Counted from the first letter of the stretch, positions 46,862 through 57,315 are shown. The stretch: 64,000 nt of DNA from Psychrobacter immobilis (GCA_904846265.1 CAJHAA010000004.1:124001-188000), one strand, 5' to 3'. Made by a program: numbers and translations. The notes: a model not told the origin generated them from the letters alone.

Positions 46862-47887
46862 TTATTCAGGCAATTTGGTTTGCTCTGGCAACCAGTCAGC
46901 CATGTCATCTGGTAGCGGTGCAGTAATAGTTTCATAGCCTGGAATGTCTAAACGCCACGCATGCAGACACAGGCGATGGACGCCTGATTTATCATGCACA
47001 TTATATTTATCATCACCCAAGATAGCGTGACCAATATGAGCCAAATGCACACGGATTTGATGAGTGCGACCGGTCAGTGGTTTGGCTTCAATTAAACTAA
47101 CTGGCTGATCAGCAATCATAAAACGACCATGAACGACGATATCCGTCTGGCTTTCTTTAGATTGCGGATCTTGCGCATCTACTTTGACGCGGCGTTCACC
47201 ACTAGCAACTGTATAGCGTAGCAATGACGCATCAATGCGTTGCTCATTTAATGCTGGCTGACCTTTGGCGATACATAAGTAATGCTTTTGGATGGTTTTA
47301 TCGACGAGATGCTGTTGCAACGCTTTTAGCGCTGAGCGTTTTTTAGAAATCATCAACAGACCTGAGGTGTCTTTATCAATGCGATGTATCAGCTCTAGGT
47401 ATTTTTTACCTGTCACTTCACGCATGGCTTCGATAACACCAAAGTCCAAACCACTCCCACCGTGAACGGCGATGCCAGAAGGCTTATTCAGCACTAGCAT
47501 TCCTTCGTCTTCATACACTACGCGCGCTAACAAGCTTTTAGCAAACTCAGCACTGATAATTGGTTTTTCGCGGGTAGCAAGTACCACTGGCGCGATACGT
47601 ACCACGTCTTCACGCTGTACTCTATCGTGCGCTTTGCAGCGTTTATTATTGACCCGAATCTCATCTGAGCGAATCATTTTATAGATATGCGGTTTTGGCA
47701 AACCTTTTAAACGGTTCAGTAAGAAATTATCCAAGCGCTGATCGTGTTGATGGCGGGTTACTTCAAGATAATTTACCTTACCAAAGTTGCTGATTTCATC
47801 ATCAGCGCTTTGCGGGCGTGTTTTACTATTAAAAATAGCAGGGGCTTCATGGGTAGGTGCGTCGTCAGTCATTTTTGGCTTCGTCAT
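46862..47887 (-). CDS. rluC: 23S rRNA pseudouridine synthase RluC
   Basis: A 341-residue RluA-family enzyme that in E. coli modifies positions 955, 2504 and 2580 of 23S rRNA. It has an N-terminal S4 domain (RLDNFLLNRLKGLPKPHIYKMIRSDEIRVNNKR) and the catalytic Asp in HRIDKDTSGLLMI. VLNKPSGIAVHGGSG and TGRTHQIRVHLAHIGH complete the pattern. A polar extension of about 40 residues precedes the S4 domain. In many gammaproteobacteria rluC is divergent from rne, as here. Confidence 0.95.
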   Translation of the reverse strand: MTKPKMTDDAPTHEAPAIFNSKTRPQSADDEISNFGKVNYLEVTRHQHDQRLDNFLLNRLKGLPKPHIYKMIRSDEIRVNNKRCKAHDRVQREDVVRIAPVVLATREKPIISAEFAKSLLARVVYEDEGMLVLNKPSGIAVHGGSGLDFGVIEAMREVTGKKYLELIHRIDKDTSGLLMISKKRSALKALQQHLVDKTIQKHYLCIAKGQPALNEQRIDASLLRYTVASGERRVKVDAQDPQSKESQTDIVVHGRFMIADQPVSLIEAKPLTGRTHQIRVHLAHIGHAILGDDKYNVHDKSGVHRLCLHAWRLDIPGYETITAPLPDDMADWLPEQTKLPE

Positions 47888-49082
47888 TTTTAGTTAGGTA
47901 TTTACAGAAAGATTTGCTATAGTTTAGCATGTTGAGCGACAATTAAGCAGAGACTGCAGCAATAATCATTGTTGTTGTTCTAAATAGCGCATTACCATTT
48001 TTACGAACTTTTAGTGAAAAGGTATTAGCGGTATACCCTGCCAACATTGTATGTTTAATCGGATTTTAGGGCGCAGTATCTGTTTAGAAATATCACTTGT
48101 AGATATTTATAGATATGTCCCCATAAATTGTAAAATGAAAGTATCGTACTGACTTTACTCAGTACCATAGAATAAATAGTGACACTAAATACCTTTGTGT
48201 TCATAGATTCAGCGTTGATAAGTTTGGCTAAGCGCCTGTTTATTGACCGATAATGACACTACATTGACTCACAACCTGCATGACAACGACTTTATTTGAT
48301 AATTATTCATAATTTAATGACTGGTTATCTGGCGGTCCTTTAAGCAAGTGTAGTTGAGCAAGTATGGGTTGTTTAGCATTAGGATCGAGAAGTATATCGA
48401 TAGCTGCCTACGTATTGGTGGTCAAACAGATAACGAAAAAAAAGATATGAATACAGCACCACACCAATAGTTTGGTCATTTATTCTGTTTGCCAAGTACG
48501 CCCCGCTGATCACCGGAGCCGCGACACCTAACCGTAAAACACCCAAGATATTATTGACGTTATACCAGAAAGAACGATAAATAAAGAGTGACCAATTGCT
48601 TTACCTAAACAAATAATTGCTGAATATCACCATTTCATATAATGGTATTTATAACAGCGATATTATTGCTAGACTTTGATGGATGGATTGCAGCAGCACA
48701 ACGCCTTTTGAATATCAGTATATTGAATCTCGTCACTGCCCGTCGCCTGCTCTTACAAAGTAAGCTGGCATGACTACCAATAAAGCTTGCTGATAGTAAA
48801 ACTGAATCGCATGCTGAAGCATTAATATTTGTACCAAACCTATCAATAATAGGATATAAATAGATAGCCTTACACCCTATAAATTTTATATTTACGTTAG
48901 TTCTGCTAACACACTTTAGGTAAAAAACAAGCCATTGACAAAGCCCAAGTGCTTTATTAACCCATGATTTACGTTCTATCGTTGATTAACATCTGCCCAT
49001 GCTAATTTAAATGTTAGCCATACTTGCCATTGCGCTCTAAAGCCCGTCTCGTCGTTGTTATGCGTACTCATAGGATACAAAT
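47888..49082. other. Long divergent spacer between rluC and rne
   Basis: A 1195-base gap. It probably includes a long rne leader, which in other bacteria carries structured elements for autoregulation; I cannot identify one here. On the minus strand two adjacent open frames at 48382-48850 look like a decayed membrane protein (listed separately). Elsewhere I see nothing. AGGATACAAAT before ATG 49083 is the rne ribosome site. Confidence 0.45.
48379..48850 (-). pseudogene. Possible decayed membrane-protein gene
   Basis: On the minus strand, 82 codons open from 48627 to a TAA at 48379 encode hydrophobic, membrane-like sequence (GVAAPVISGAYLANRIND then VVLYSYLFFRYLF) without an ATG. Just upstream, in another frame, an open stretch includes SVLLSASFIGSHASLL. 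The order and the GA-x-LA-x-RI pattern loosely recall TauE/SafE permeases. This is pattern reading only, and chance hydrophobic frames in AT-rich DNA are possible. Confidence 0.22.
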
Positions 49083-52000
49083 ATGAAACGCATTTTGATC
49101 AACGCTACTCAAAACGAAGAAATTCGTGTCGCCTTATGTAAAGGCAATCATCTTTACGATTTCGATCTTGAAAACCGTACTCGTGAACAAAAAAAATCCA
49201 ATATATATAAAGGTCATGTGACCCGTGTCGAGCCATCGCTTGAAGCGGTATTTGTCGAATATGGCTCACAGCGCCAAGGTTTTTTACCAATTCGTGAAAT
49301 CTCTGCTGAATACTTAAGCGGTAATCCACGTGACGAAAACATCAAAAAGCTGATCAAAGAAGGCGATGAATTAATCGTCCAAGTCGAAAAAGAGGAGCGC
49401 GGTAACAAAGGCGCTGCCCTATCGACGTATGTCTCATTAGCTGGTCGTTATCTGGTATTGATGCCAAACAACCCTCGTGGAGGTGGCATCTCACGTCAAA
49501 TCTCGGGCAAACTTCGTGAAGACATGAAGCGTATGCTAAGCAATCTTGATTTGCCAAAAGGTATGAGTGTCATCATTCGTACCGCGGGTATTGGTAAAAC
49601 TCAAGAGGACTTACAGCACGATTTAAACCACTTGCTGAATATCTGGCAAGCCATTCAAGAACAAAACCAGAAATACCCTTCACCGCGCTTGGTACATCAA
49701 GAAGCAGGCGTCGTAACCCGTGCTGTCCGTGATTATCTACGTGATGATATCGCTGAGATTTGGATCGATAACGAAAATGCTTATATTGAAGCGGCAGGTT
49801 TTATCGATGCGGTAATGCCAAAACAAGCAGAAAAGCTACGCAAATATACCGATTATGAGCCCATGTTTTCGCGCTTTAATATCGAAAAGCAAATCGAAAC
49901 CGCGTATCAACGTGAAGTGCGTCTGCCATCAGGCGGCTCAATCGTTATTGATCAAACTGAAGCACTAGTCTCTATCGATATCAACTCAGCCAAGTCGACT
50001 AAAGGTTCAGACGTTGCCGAAACTGCGTATCATACCAACCTTGAAGCAGCCGATGAAATTGCCCGTCAGCTACGTTTACGTGATATGGGTGGTTTGATTG
50101 TCATTGATTTTATTGATATGAATGACAATAAGCATCAAAAAGAAGTCGAAAAACGTCTGATTGATGCCACCAAATATGACCGTGCACGTGTGCAATTTGG
50201 TGATATTTCTAAGTTTGGTTTGATGGAGATGAGCCGTCAGCGTCTACGTCCTTCACTAGAAGAGTCAACCGGTTATATCTGCCCACGCTGCCATGGTAAT
50301 GGCATGATTCGTGACTTGCGCTCATTGTCACTATCAATTATGCGTCAGATTGAGCAAATCGCGCTAAAAGAGCGTCAAGGCGAAGTACAAGCAGAAGTTC
50401 CAACAGATATCGCCGCCTTCTTATTAAACGAAAAACGTGATGCCTTAGTTTATCTTGAGCAAGACAGTGGCACGCGTATCACGATTTTGCCACACGCGCA
50501 TTTAGAGTCGCCTAACTTTAAACTACACTTTAACCGTGATGGCTTTGCGCCTTCAAGTTATGAGCGTATTACGGATACAGCGCAAGAACATAGCGATTTG
50601 GGTTATGAAGTTGACTGGCAAACGGCTGAAAAAGAGCGTCCAGAGCAACAGCCAACGCGCCAGCCACGTCAGGTAGCGAGTAATGATACTAATGCTGCTA
50701 GCCAATCAAACAAATCGACCAGTACAGCTGAGCATAGCAAACACAGCAACGACCATCGTAACAATAAAAATACGACCAACGTTTCATCGGCGCGCGCGCC
50801 ACAAGCAAACAACAACCAGAGTGTGGCAGCCCCTGCCCCTGTTGCTCCAGTAGCAGCAACTACAGCTCCTGCACATGTTGAGACAGCAGCTCAGCCACAA
50901 GCAGTGGCGTGGTTATCAAACCTATTTGCGCAAGCACCACAAGCCTCAACGACGCCTAGCGTCAGTAGTCGTGATGCAGCAGAAGCCATTGAAGCACTAG
51001 TAAATAATGGCGCACAAAGCTTAGGCTCATTTGGACAAGTTGATAGCAGTGCCCTGAGTAATATATCAACGGGTGCATCGAACAACGTACCAGCAAATCA
51101 GCAGAACAGTCAGAAAAATAACGAACAACCGTCCGACAACAATGCCAATCGTCAACAAGCGCGTCGTAGCTCAGACAGCGACACCGATGATGATAGCAGT
51201 AATGAAGATAAAAGAAGACGTAAGCCACGTAAATCTAGATCTTCTAAACCTCGTCAAAGAAAAGATCAGGCAGAAGAGTCGAGCAATGAAGCAAGCGTTG
51301 ATACCGAGAACAATGCCGTAAATAGTGCGGCAAATAACGCTGATGACAAGCAGGCTGACAATCAAAACAAACGTCAGCAGGATACCAGACGCACGAATGA
51401 GCGCAACCGTAACAATCGTCAAGACAATAACCAGCAAAACAGCAGTCGTCAAGACAGTAGCCACCATGCAAACGAGCGAAATGATGATGCTGATAAAGAC
51501 AGTAATACGGCAGATGAGCAAACTCGTGCGAAGCGTAAATCGCATAGCCAACGCGGTTCACGTGGCAAGTTAGAGCGCGGCGAGACACTAACAGCTGAAA
51601 ATATTAAGCAACCCAATCAGCAAGCGACGACAGGTGCGAACAGCCGAAAAAATCACTCTAACACGCGTCGAAATCAAGATCCTAATGAAGTCGTGCTACA
51701 GGTCAATGAAGCAGCCATTGAGCTGAAATCGCCAGAAGTCGTGCACTTGTCTCTAGATAACAGTAAGTCTACACAGACAAAACCTCAGTCTACTGAAAGG
51801 CAAAAGTCAGCGAATGATGTTAATAAAGAAAGCATTACAAAAGAAGCTAGTACACAGCAAAGTGATAATCAGCAGAGTAATGACAAAAAAATTGCTCCTG
51901 AAACAGCTGCTGTGAAGGGTAACGACGAAGGCACTGTAGCAATTCATGATGTTAATGTTGATGATGTTAACGTTAGCACCACTGAGGACAAGGGACAAAA

Positions 52001-53387
52001 TAATGCCCCGAAAACAGACAGTAATGCTACTGACAAAAAACCTGCCGCAGATGAGCAACCAACATCTAACAGCGTTACCAAAGACCAAACTGACCATTCA
52101 AAATCTGTGGATACTGACGTGGACAGCGTAGCAATAACGCCAAAGCAGCCAGAATCAGAATCGACAGAAAAAGCGAATAGTGACACTGTTGACGCTATCG
52201 ACAGTGACGCCGATGTTAGCAATGCCAATGACAGTCATAGCGCAAATGATAAGAACAACTCAGCACTGGCGCTAACGCACGAAGCATTGTTTGCCAAACG
52301 CTACGTGACTGCTGAGAAGTTTGGTCAGGCTAGTAATGATCCACGTGTGGTTCGTAGTCAGCAAGTGCAAGCAACTCAACAACCACCAGTAGCTGAGCCT
52401 GCAGTGGTAAGCCCATCGACTATTCGTGGCACCGTTGGTGATTTTGTTCGTCAAGCATTGGCAGATGCAGAAAGTCGTTTGAAAAATGACGGTGTCATTA
52501 GTTGCTTTATTGCTGCTATCGATGCACATACGCAGCAAGCAAAATCAGCTAACAAATCAGCCAACATTGAGACGAGCGTCACACCGACTGCTGATACTAA
52601 CGTTGAGGCCAGCAATTTCGACTTTAGCAACTATGGCTATCAGCCATTGGCGGCAGATTACCTGACGCGCTTTGAAACGATGACACAAGCGGTCAGTCAA
52701 TTTGCGGCAACGCAAGGTAAAACAGACGTCGAACCACGCGCCATTGGTAAGCGTGCTGGCAACGATCCACGTGGTCAACATCCTAGTTATCAGCAGCCCG
52801 CAGTATTGAGTCTACCGACCGAACAAGCGGCTGATACTGAGCAAGCGGTTATTGAACATGATGATAACAATGTGGATGCTCATGATGTTGAGGCAAATGC
52901 TCTAGCCAATCAAGCTCAGGCTGATAATATCAGTGTTCACAGCGAACAATTACTAGAAGCAGATCAAGCGCTAGTAGAAGCAACTAACGAACCGTCGAAT
53001 GAAGGCACTGTTATTGCTGAGCGAATAGCAGCTGAAAAGATTGACGGGGCACATGACGATAGCGAAGCTACCGACATTGAAGAGGCTAATACTCAAGAGG
53101 CTGACGTTGAAAAAACTAAGCCAGCATATGAGCCTAAGGTAGAGCAACCTATCAATACCAAAGAAGCAGGCAAAGACGACAGTCAGGCTGCTAAGTCAAA
53201 AACCACGATTGCCAGTTATAAAAACATGATTGAGAATGTGGCTGAACAACTGCTGCCGCAAACTGGCATGTTTAATTTGACCACGCCAAAAGTACCAAAG
53301 GCACGTAGCCGTAAGCCTAAAACGGAGCATAAAAAGCCCACGCAAGCTGAAAAGCTAGAGGCTGATGACTTAGATAGCGAAAGCTAA
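49083..53387 (+). CDS. rne: Ribonuclease E
   Basis: The main mRNA-decay and rRNA-processing endonuclease and scaffold of the degradosome. The catalytic half (1-510) has the S1 domain (KGHVTRVEPSLEAVFVEYG), the DNase I-like active-site residues in SIDINSAKSTKGSD and VIDFIDMND, and the zinc link CPRCHGNG near residue 405. The remaining 920 residues are low-complexity: Asn/Gln-rich, basic Arg/Lys-rich (KRRRKPRKSRSSKPRQRKDQ, probable RNA binding) and long acidic stretches. At 1434 residues it is much longer than E. coli RNase E (1061). Confidence 0.96.
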   Translation: MKRILINATQNEEIRVALCKGNHLYDFDLENRTREQKKSNIYKGHVTRVEPSLEAVFVEYGSQRQGFLPIREISAEYLSGNPRDENIKKLIKEGDELIVQVEKEERGNKGAALSTYVSLAGRYLVLMPNNPRGGGISRQISGKLREDMKRMLSNLDLPKGMSVIIRTAGIGKTQEDLQHDLNHLLNIWQAIQEQNQKYPSPRLVHQEAGVVTRAVRDYLRDDIAEIWIDNENAYIEAAGFIDAVMPKQAEKLRKYTDYEPMFSRFNIEKQIETAYQREVRLPSGGSIVIDQTEALVSIDINSAKSTKGSDVAETAYHTNLEAADEIARQLRLRDMGGLIVIDFIDMNDNKHQKEVEKRLIDATKYDRARVQFGDISKFGLMEMSRQRLRPSLEESTGYICPRCHGNGMIRDLRSLSLSIMRQIEQIALKERQGEVQAEVPTDIAAFLLNEKRDALVYLEQDSGTRITILPHAHLESPNFKLHFNRDGFAPSSYERITDTAQEHSDLGYEVDWQTAEKERPEQQPTRQPRQVASNDTNAASQSNKSTSTAEHSKHSNDHRNNKNTTNVSSARAPQANNNQSVAAPAPVAPVAATTAPAHVETAAQPQAVAWLSNLFAQAPQASTTPSVSSRDAAEAIEALVNNGAQSLGSFGQVDSSALSNISTGASNNVPANQQNSQKNNEQPSDNNANRQQARRSSDSDTDDDSSNEDKRRRKPRKSRSSKPRQRKDQAEESSNEASVDTENNAVNSAANNADDKQADNQNKRQQDTRRTNERNRNNRQDNNQQNSSRQDSSHHANERNDDADKDSNTADEQTRAKRKSHSQRGSRGKLERGETLTAENIKQPNQQATTGANSRKNHSNTRRNQDPNEVVLQVNEAAIELKSPEVVHLSLDNSKSTQTKPQSTERQKSANDVNKESITKEASTQQSDNQQSNDKKIAPETAAVKGNDEGTVAIHDVNVDDVNVSTTEDKGQNNAPKTDSNATDKKPAADEQPTSNSVTKDQTDHSKSVDTDVDSVAITPKQPESESTEKANSDTVDAIDSDADVSNANDSHSANDKNNSALALTHEALFAKRYVTAEKFGQASNDPRVVRSQQVQATQQPPVAEPAVVSPSTIRGTVGDFVRQALADAESRLKNDGVISCFIAAIDAHTQQAKSANKSANIETSVTPTADTNVEASNFDFSNYGYQPLAADYLTRFETMTQAVSQFAATQGKTDVEPRAIGKRAGNDPRGQHPSYQQPAVLSLPTEQAADTEQAVIEHDDNNVDAHDVEANALANQAQADNISVHSEQLLEADQALVEATNEPSNEGTVIAERIAAEKIDGAHDDSEATDIEEANTQEADVEKTKPAYEPKVEQPINTKEAGKDDSQAAKSKTTIASYKNMIENVAEQLLPQTGMFNLTTPKVPKARSRKPKTEHKKPTQAEKLEADDLDSES

Positions 53388-53405
53388 TCGTATAACGCCC
53401 AATGC

Positions 53406-53443
53406 AAAAGCCCCAAAGTTGTCAGCAACTTTGGGGCTTTTTT
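53406..53443. terminator. Bidirectional terminator, rne and the DUF808 gene
   Basis: Arms AAAAGCCCCAAAGTTG and CAACTTTGGGGCTTTT around a four-base loop, with T-run; between convergent genes. Confidence 0.92.
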
Positions 53444-53491
53444 ACGAAATAAAATTACAAAAAATATAGAGCTAAAGCACAGGTAACTGAC

Positions 53492-54421
53492 TTAGTGTGC
53501 AGATGACGCTGTGTCGTCCTTTCCACGAATTTTACTAATAACTGTTAAGATAGCCACAACCGCAGCACCAATAATAAAACCAATGACGCCATTTAATATC
53601 GTTGTCGTTAAGCTTTCAAAGATACCCGTTAAATCAGCGATATCCTCTACTCCATGATGTAAGAAGCCGATACCATGCACTAAGATACCACCGCCTACTA
53701 AAAACATCGCCAACGTGCCAGCGATAGATAGAAACTTCATCAGTTTTGGTGCCGCTGCAAACATTAACTTGCCCAATTTTTGCTTGAACGCCCCTTCTTG
53801 TTCCATTAAATGCAGACCTGCATCGTCTATTTTCACTATACCAGCGACCAAGCCATAAATACCAATCGTAATACCGATGGCTAAAATAGACAGCACCAAG
53901 CTTCGTTCTAATAAAGTGGCACTTGCCGTTGATCCCAAGGCAATCACGATAATCTCAGCTGAAAGAATAAAATCCGTACGTACTGCACCTTTGATCTTTT
54001 CTTTTTCAAAAGCGACCAAATCTACCGTTTCATCAGCGTTGGCTTTTCGACGCGCTTCTTGCTCTTCATCATGTGGCAAGGCATGCGGCCAAAAACGGTG
54101 AATGACTTTTTCAGCACCTTCATAAACCAAAAACAAACCACCACACATTAGTAAAAAAGTGACTAGTGGTGGATAAACAGCACTAATCAAGAGTGCCGCT
54201 GGTACTAGAATAAGTTTATTAATAAATGAGCCTTTGGCGACCGCCCAGACCACTGGTAGCTCACGATTGGCTTTGACACCCGTGACCTGTTCTGCGTTGA
54301 GCGCCAAATCATCGCCCAATACACCAGCGGTTTTTTTAGCAGCGACTTTGGTCATGACGGAAACATCATCCAATATCACACTGATATCATCAAGTAAGGT
54401 TAATAAACTGGCACCTGCCAT
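53492..54421 (-). CDS. DUF808 family membrane protein (YedI-like)
   Basis: A 309-residue inner-membrane protein. The N-terminus MAGASLLTLLDDISVILDDVSVMTKVAAKKTAGVLGDDLALNAEQVTG is diagnostic for DUF808. About six to seven hydrophobic segments follow (FINKLILVPAALLISAVYP, LVTFLLMCGGLFLVYEGAEKV and others). The function of this family is unknown. It is a single-gene unit, divergent from the DsbC-like gene. Confidence 0.9.
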   Translation of the reverse strand: MAGASLLTLLDDISVILDDVSVMTKVAAKKTAGVLGDDLALNAEQVTGVKANRELPVVWAVAKGSFINKLILVPAALLISAVYPPLVTFLLMCGGLFLVYEGAEKVIHRFWPHALPHDEEQEARRKANADETVDLVAFEKEKIKGAVRTDFILSAEIIVIALGSTASATLLERSLVLSILAIGITIGIYGLVAGIVKIDDAGLHLMEQEGAFKQKLGKLMFAAAPKLMKFLSIAGTLAMFLVGGGILVHGIGFLHHGVEDIADLTGIFESLTTTILNGVIGFIIGAAVVAILTVISKIRGKDDTASSAH

Positions 54422-54813
54422 GTGTGCTCCTTAGCAAAAATTTATTGAAATAAAGGGTTAAAAATAACTGATACCAATAGTTTTATATGAATTTTTATAA
54501 AAACACTGTTATTAGCCGTAGACTACAAGGGCAAGCGTCGATATTAAATAGTACAAATGTATCTTATTTTTTTGAATTGACGTTTATGTCTACTACTATT
54601 ATTTCTGCCCTCACCTCCCTATATCACCTCATAGCCTGTGGCTGTTATTTGCCATAAATATGTTAATATAGGCGACATGATTACTTACCTTTTATAATTA
54701 TTAAATTGTAAAAAAACCTTTTAATTTTAAACCTTTAAGACAATATCGATACGTATTGCTTTATATAGAAATTTAGTATCATTTTTCTTAAAACGACTTC
54801 ACGATTAGGCACG
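54422..54813. other. Divergent spacer before the DsbC-like gene
   Basis: A 392-base AT-rich gap with no recognisable feature beyond presumed promoters. Confidence 0.35.
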
Positions 54814-55689
54814 ATGCCTACAGGACACCTATATATGTCATCCCCGATTGCAAAAAATACCTTTGCTCAAAACCGCTTTTCTCGAAATAATTTATCTCGT
54901 TTTATGATGAGTGCACTGCTTGTTGTGGTTGCTGCGGGCTGCTCAAACAATGCAGCAGATGCGACCAGCAACACCAGTATCGTCAATAATACCGATGCTA
55001 AAACCAGTACAAGTAAGGCATCCGCTGATAGCGATGCTGCCGTGGTAAAGGCGTTGCAGTCGAATTTGAATACGTCCGGTATTGAAGAAAATATCATTTC
55101 AGCCGTACCAACAGATATGGATGGTATTTATTGGGTCACAGCGGAAGGACTGCCTTCTTTCTTTACTGATAAGTCTGGCAAACACATTATCCAAGGTCAG
55201 ATTATTGCTGTTGGCGAGGCTCTGCCTGTCGATATCAGTGCGGCATTGGTTGCTAGTACCGCACAAGAAGCCCTAAAAGCCGTCGATAAAAAAGACATGG
55301 TGATTTATCCAGCAATAGGCGAAACGAAGTCAGTGGTCTATGCCTTTACCGATGCAGACTGTGGTTATTGTCGTAAACTGCATGAAGAGATGGCTGATAT
55401 CAATGCACGTGGTATCGAAGTACGTTATTTGGCATGGCCGCGCAGTCAGGAATCGGTGCCAAAAATGGAAGCCATTTGGTGTAGTCAAGATCGTAAGGCT
55501 GCCATGAATCAAGGAAAAATGGGCGCTGATGTACAAGCGCCTAGCTGTGCCAGCCCTGTACAAGAACACATGGCATTGGGTGCAAAACTTGGTGTGCGTG
55601 GTACTCCCGCTATCTTTACAGAATCTGGTCAGCAAGTAGGCGGCTATCTACCTGCGGCGGAGTTGGCTCAAGCTGTCGGTGCTAGCTAA
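54814..55689 (+). CDS. DsbC-like thiol:disulfide isomerase, predicted lipoprotein
   Basis: A 291-residue protein: an N-terminal hydrophobic segment ending in the lipobox VVAAGC (Cys about 43), a Thr/Ser/Ala-rich linker, the DsbC dimerisation domain (about 75-155) and a thioredoxin-fold domain with the active site CGYC in FTDADCGYCRKLHEEM. RGTPAIFTESGQ holds the cis-Pro. DsbC is normally soluble in the periplasm; here a lipid anchor is predicted. Start choice is open: ATG 54835 has AGGA upstream at ten bases and is as likely. Confidence 0.88.
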   Translation: MPTGHLYMSSPIAKNTFAQNRFSRNNLSRFMMSALLVVVAAGCSNNAADATSNTSIVNNTDAKTSTSKASADSDAAVVKALQSNLNTSGIEENIISAVPTDMDGIYWVTAEGLPSFFTDKSGKHIIQGQIIAVGEALPVDISAALVASTAQEALKAVDKKDMVIYPAIGETKSVVYAFTDADCGYCRKLHEEMADINARGIEVRYLAWPRSQESVPKMEAIWCSQDRKAAMNQGKMGADVQAPSCASPVQEHMALGAKLGVRGTPAIFTESGQQVGGYLPAAELAQAVGAS

Positions 55690-55956
55690 AATCTGTTATT
55701 GTTTCAGGTATTTGTGATATCTATGACGATGGCGACATTGTGTAGACGTCACAACTGCTTGTCGGTATGATACGATAAAGCGCTATGAAAAATCAGCAGC
55801 ATACTTTTTATTTGAGTATTTTTTATTCAACTGTAATGAGAAATCGATAAAGCTGCGACTGTCAAAATGCACGCAAATACTATAAGTAGCGCATGTGCAT
55901 TTGACTCTGTGACAGCGTTATTATTGGTTCATTATATTTAACCTCTTGAGGATACT

Positions 55957-57315
55957 GTGAGTAATTCCATCAAACTAGCGATACTTGGTCTGGGCACCGT
56001 CGGAACGGGCGTGATCAATCTAATCAATGACAACTTAAATGAGCTAAAACGCCGTAGCGGACGCGACATTATCATTACCGAAGTTGGTACGCGCCGTCAT
56101 CGTGATGATATTGATCCCAATATTATGCAAAACAGTGACTTGATGGCAACTGCTGCAAGCGAAAATGTTGATATCGTCGTCGAGGTGATTGGCGGTACGA
56201 CCCTTGCCAAAGACGTAATTATGCACGCCATTAAAAACGGCAAGCATGTAGTGACTGCAAATAAGGCGCTATTGGCGGAGCATGGCAACGAAATCTTTGC
56301 CTTTGCTGAAGAGCATAACGTCCATGTCGCTTATGAAGCAGCAGTCGCAGGCGGTATCCCTATCATTAAGGTAATGCGCGAAGCGCTCGCTGCTAATAAA
56401 ATCGATTGGCTAGCAGGTATCATCAACGGTACTGGCAACTTTATCATGACCGAAATGCGTGACAAAGGTCGCCCGTTTGCCGACGTGTTGAGCGAAGCAC
56501 AAGAATTGGGTTATGCAGAAGCAGATCCGACTTTTGATGTCGAAGGTATTGATGCGGCTCATAAACTGGCATTACTCGCCTCTATCGCCTTTGGTATCCC
56601 GCTGCAATTTGACAAGGTCTACTGTGAAGGCATCACTGGTATCACCTTACAAGACGTCAACTATGCGGAAGAGCTTGGCTACCGTATCAAGCATTTGGGC
56701 TTTGCCGTACGCCGTGATGGTCAAGGTAATGATGAGGCTTCTGGTATCGAACTACGCGTGCATCCAACGCTAATTCCGCAGGATGCGTTACTCGCCAACG
56801 TCAATGGCGTAAAAAATGCGGTGTTGGTCAACTCTCATCCGCTTGGACAGACGTTATATTGCGGTGATGGTGCTGGCGCTGGTGCGACGGCTTCTGCGGT
56901 GATGGCCGATGTAATGGATTTGGTGCGTGTTCTAGGTAGCAAAGACAGTAACGATGAAAGCAACAGTAATCAAAACAACCACGGTCACCATGTGCCGCAT
57001 TTAGCATTTATCCCTGAGCAGCTATCAGACACGCCCATATTGCGCGCTGAGCAGATGATTACCGGTTATTATTTACGCGTACATGCTTATGATAGCCCTG
57101 GTGTCTTGGCAGATATTACTCGCATTCTAAGCGATGCTGGTATTAATATCGATGCGATTTTACAAAAACCTGCGCACAAAGTTGGTCAAGTTCCAGTTAT
57201 TATTTTAACGTTGCCCGTGGTCGAAAGTCAGATGAATCTAGCCATCGAAAAAATTGAAAAATTAGAGACCATTACTGATAAAGTAGTACGCATTCGCTTA
57301 GATGAGCTAGCATAA
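55957..57315 (+). CDS. hom: Homoserine dehydrogenase
   Basis: Reduces aspartate semialdehyde to homoserine, leading to threonine and methionine. It starts with GTG, with GAGGATACT just in front. GLGTVGTGV is the NAD(P) motif; ANKALLAEHG, GGIPIIKVMREALAANKI and GIINGTGNFIMTEM are the catalytic core, with a C-terminal ACT domain (about 370-450) for threonine feedback. A polar insert of about 20 residues (Ser/Asn/His-rich, near residue 330) precedes the ACT domain. thrC, often next to hom, is absent. Confidence 0.96.
   Translation: MSNSIKLAILGLGTVGTGVINLINDNLNELKRRSGRDIIITEVGTRRHRDDIDPNIMQNSDLMATAASENVDIVVEVIGGTTLAKDVIMHAIKNGKHVVTANKALLAEHGNEIFAFAEEHNVHVAYEAAVAGGIPIIKVMREALAANKIDWLAGIINGTGNFIMTEMRDKGRPFADVLSEAQELGYAEADPTFDVEGIDAAHKLALLASIAFGIPLQFDKVYCEGITGITLQDVNYAEELGYRIKHLGFAVRRDGQGNDEASGIELRVHPTLIPQDALLANVNGVKNAVLVNSHPLGQTLYCGDGAGAGATASAVMADVMDLVRVLGSKDSNDESNSNQNNHGHHVPHLAFIPEQLSDTPILRAEQMITGYYLRVHAYDSPGVLADITRILSDAGINIDAILQKPAHKVGQVPVIILTLPVVESQMNLAIEKIEKLETITDKVVRIRLDELA

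Noticed and set aside
48364..48450. Short plus-strand frame (28 codons) in the rne leader region
   Set aside because: Too short, no clear ribosome site.
51073..52538. Several frames on both strands within the rne tail
   Set aside because: Shadow frames caused by the repetitive codon use of the low-complexity tail.
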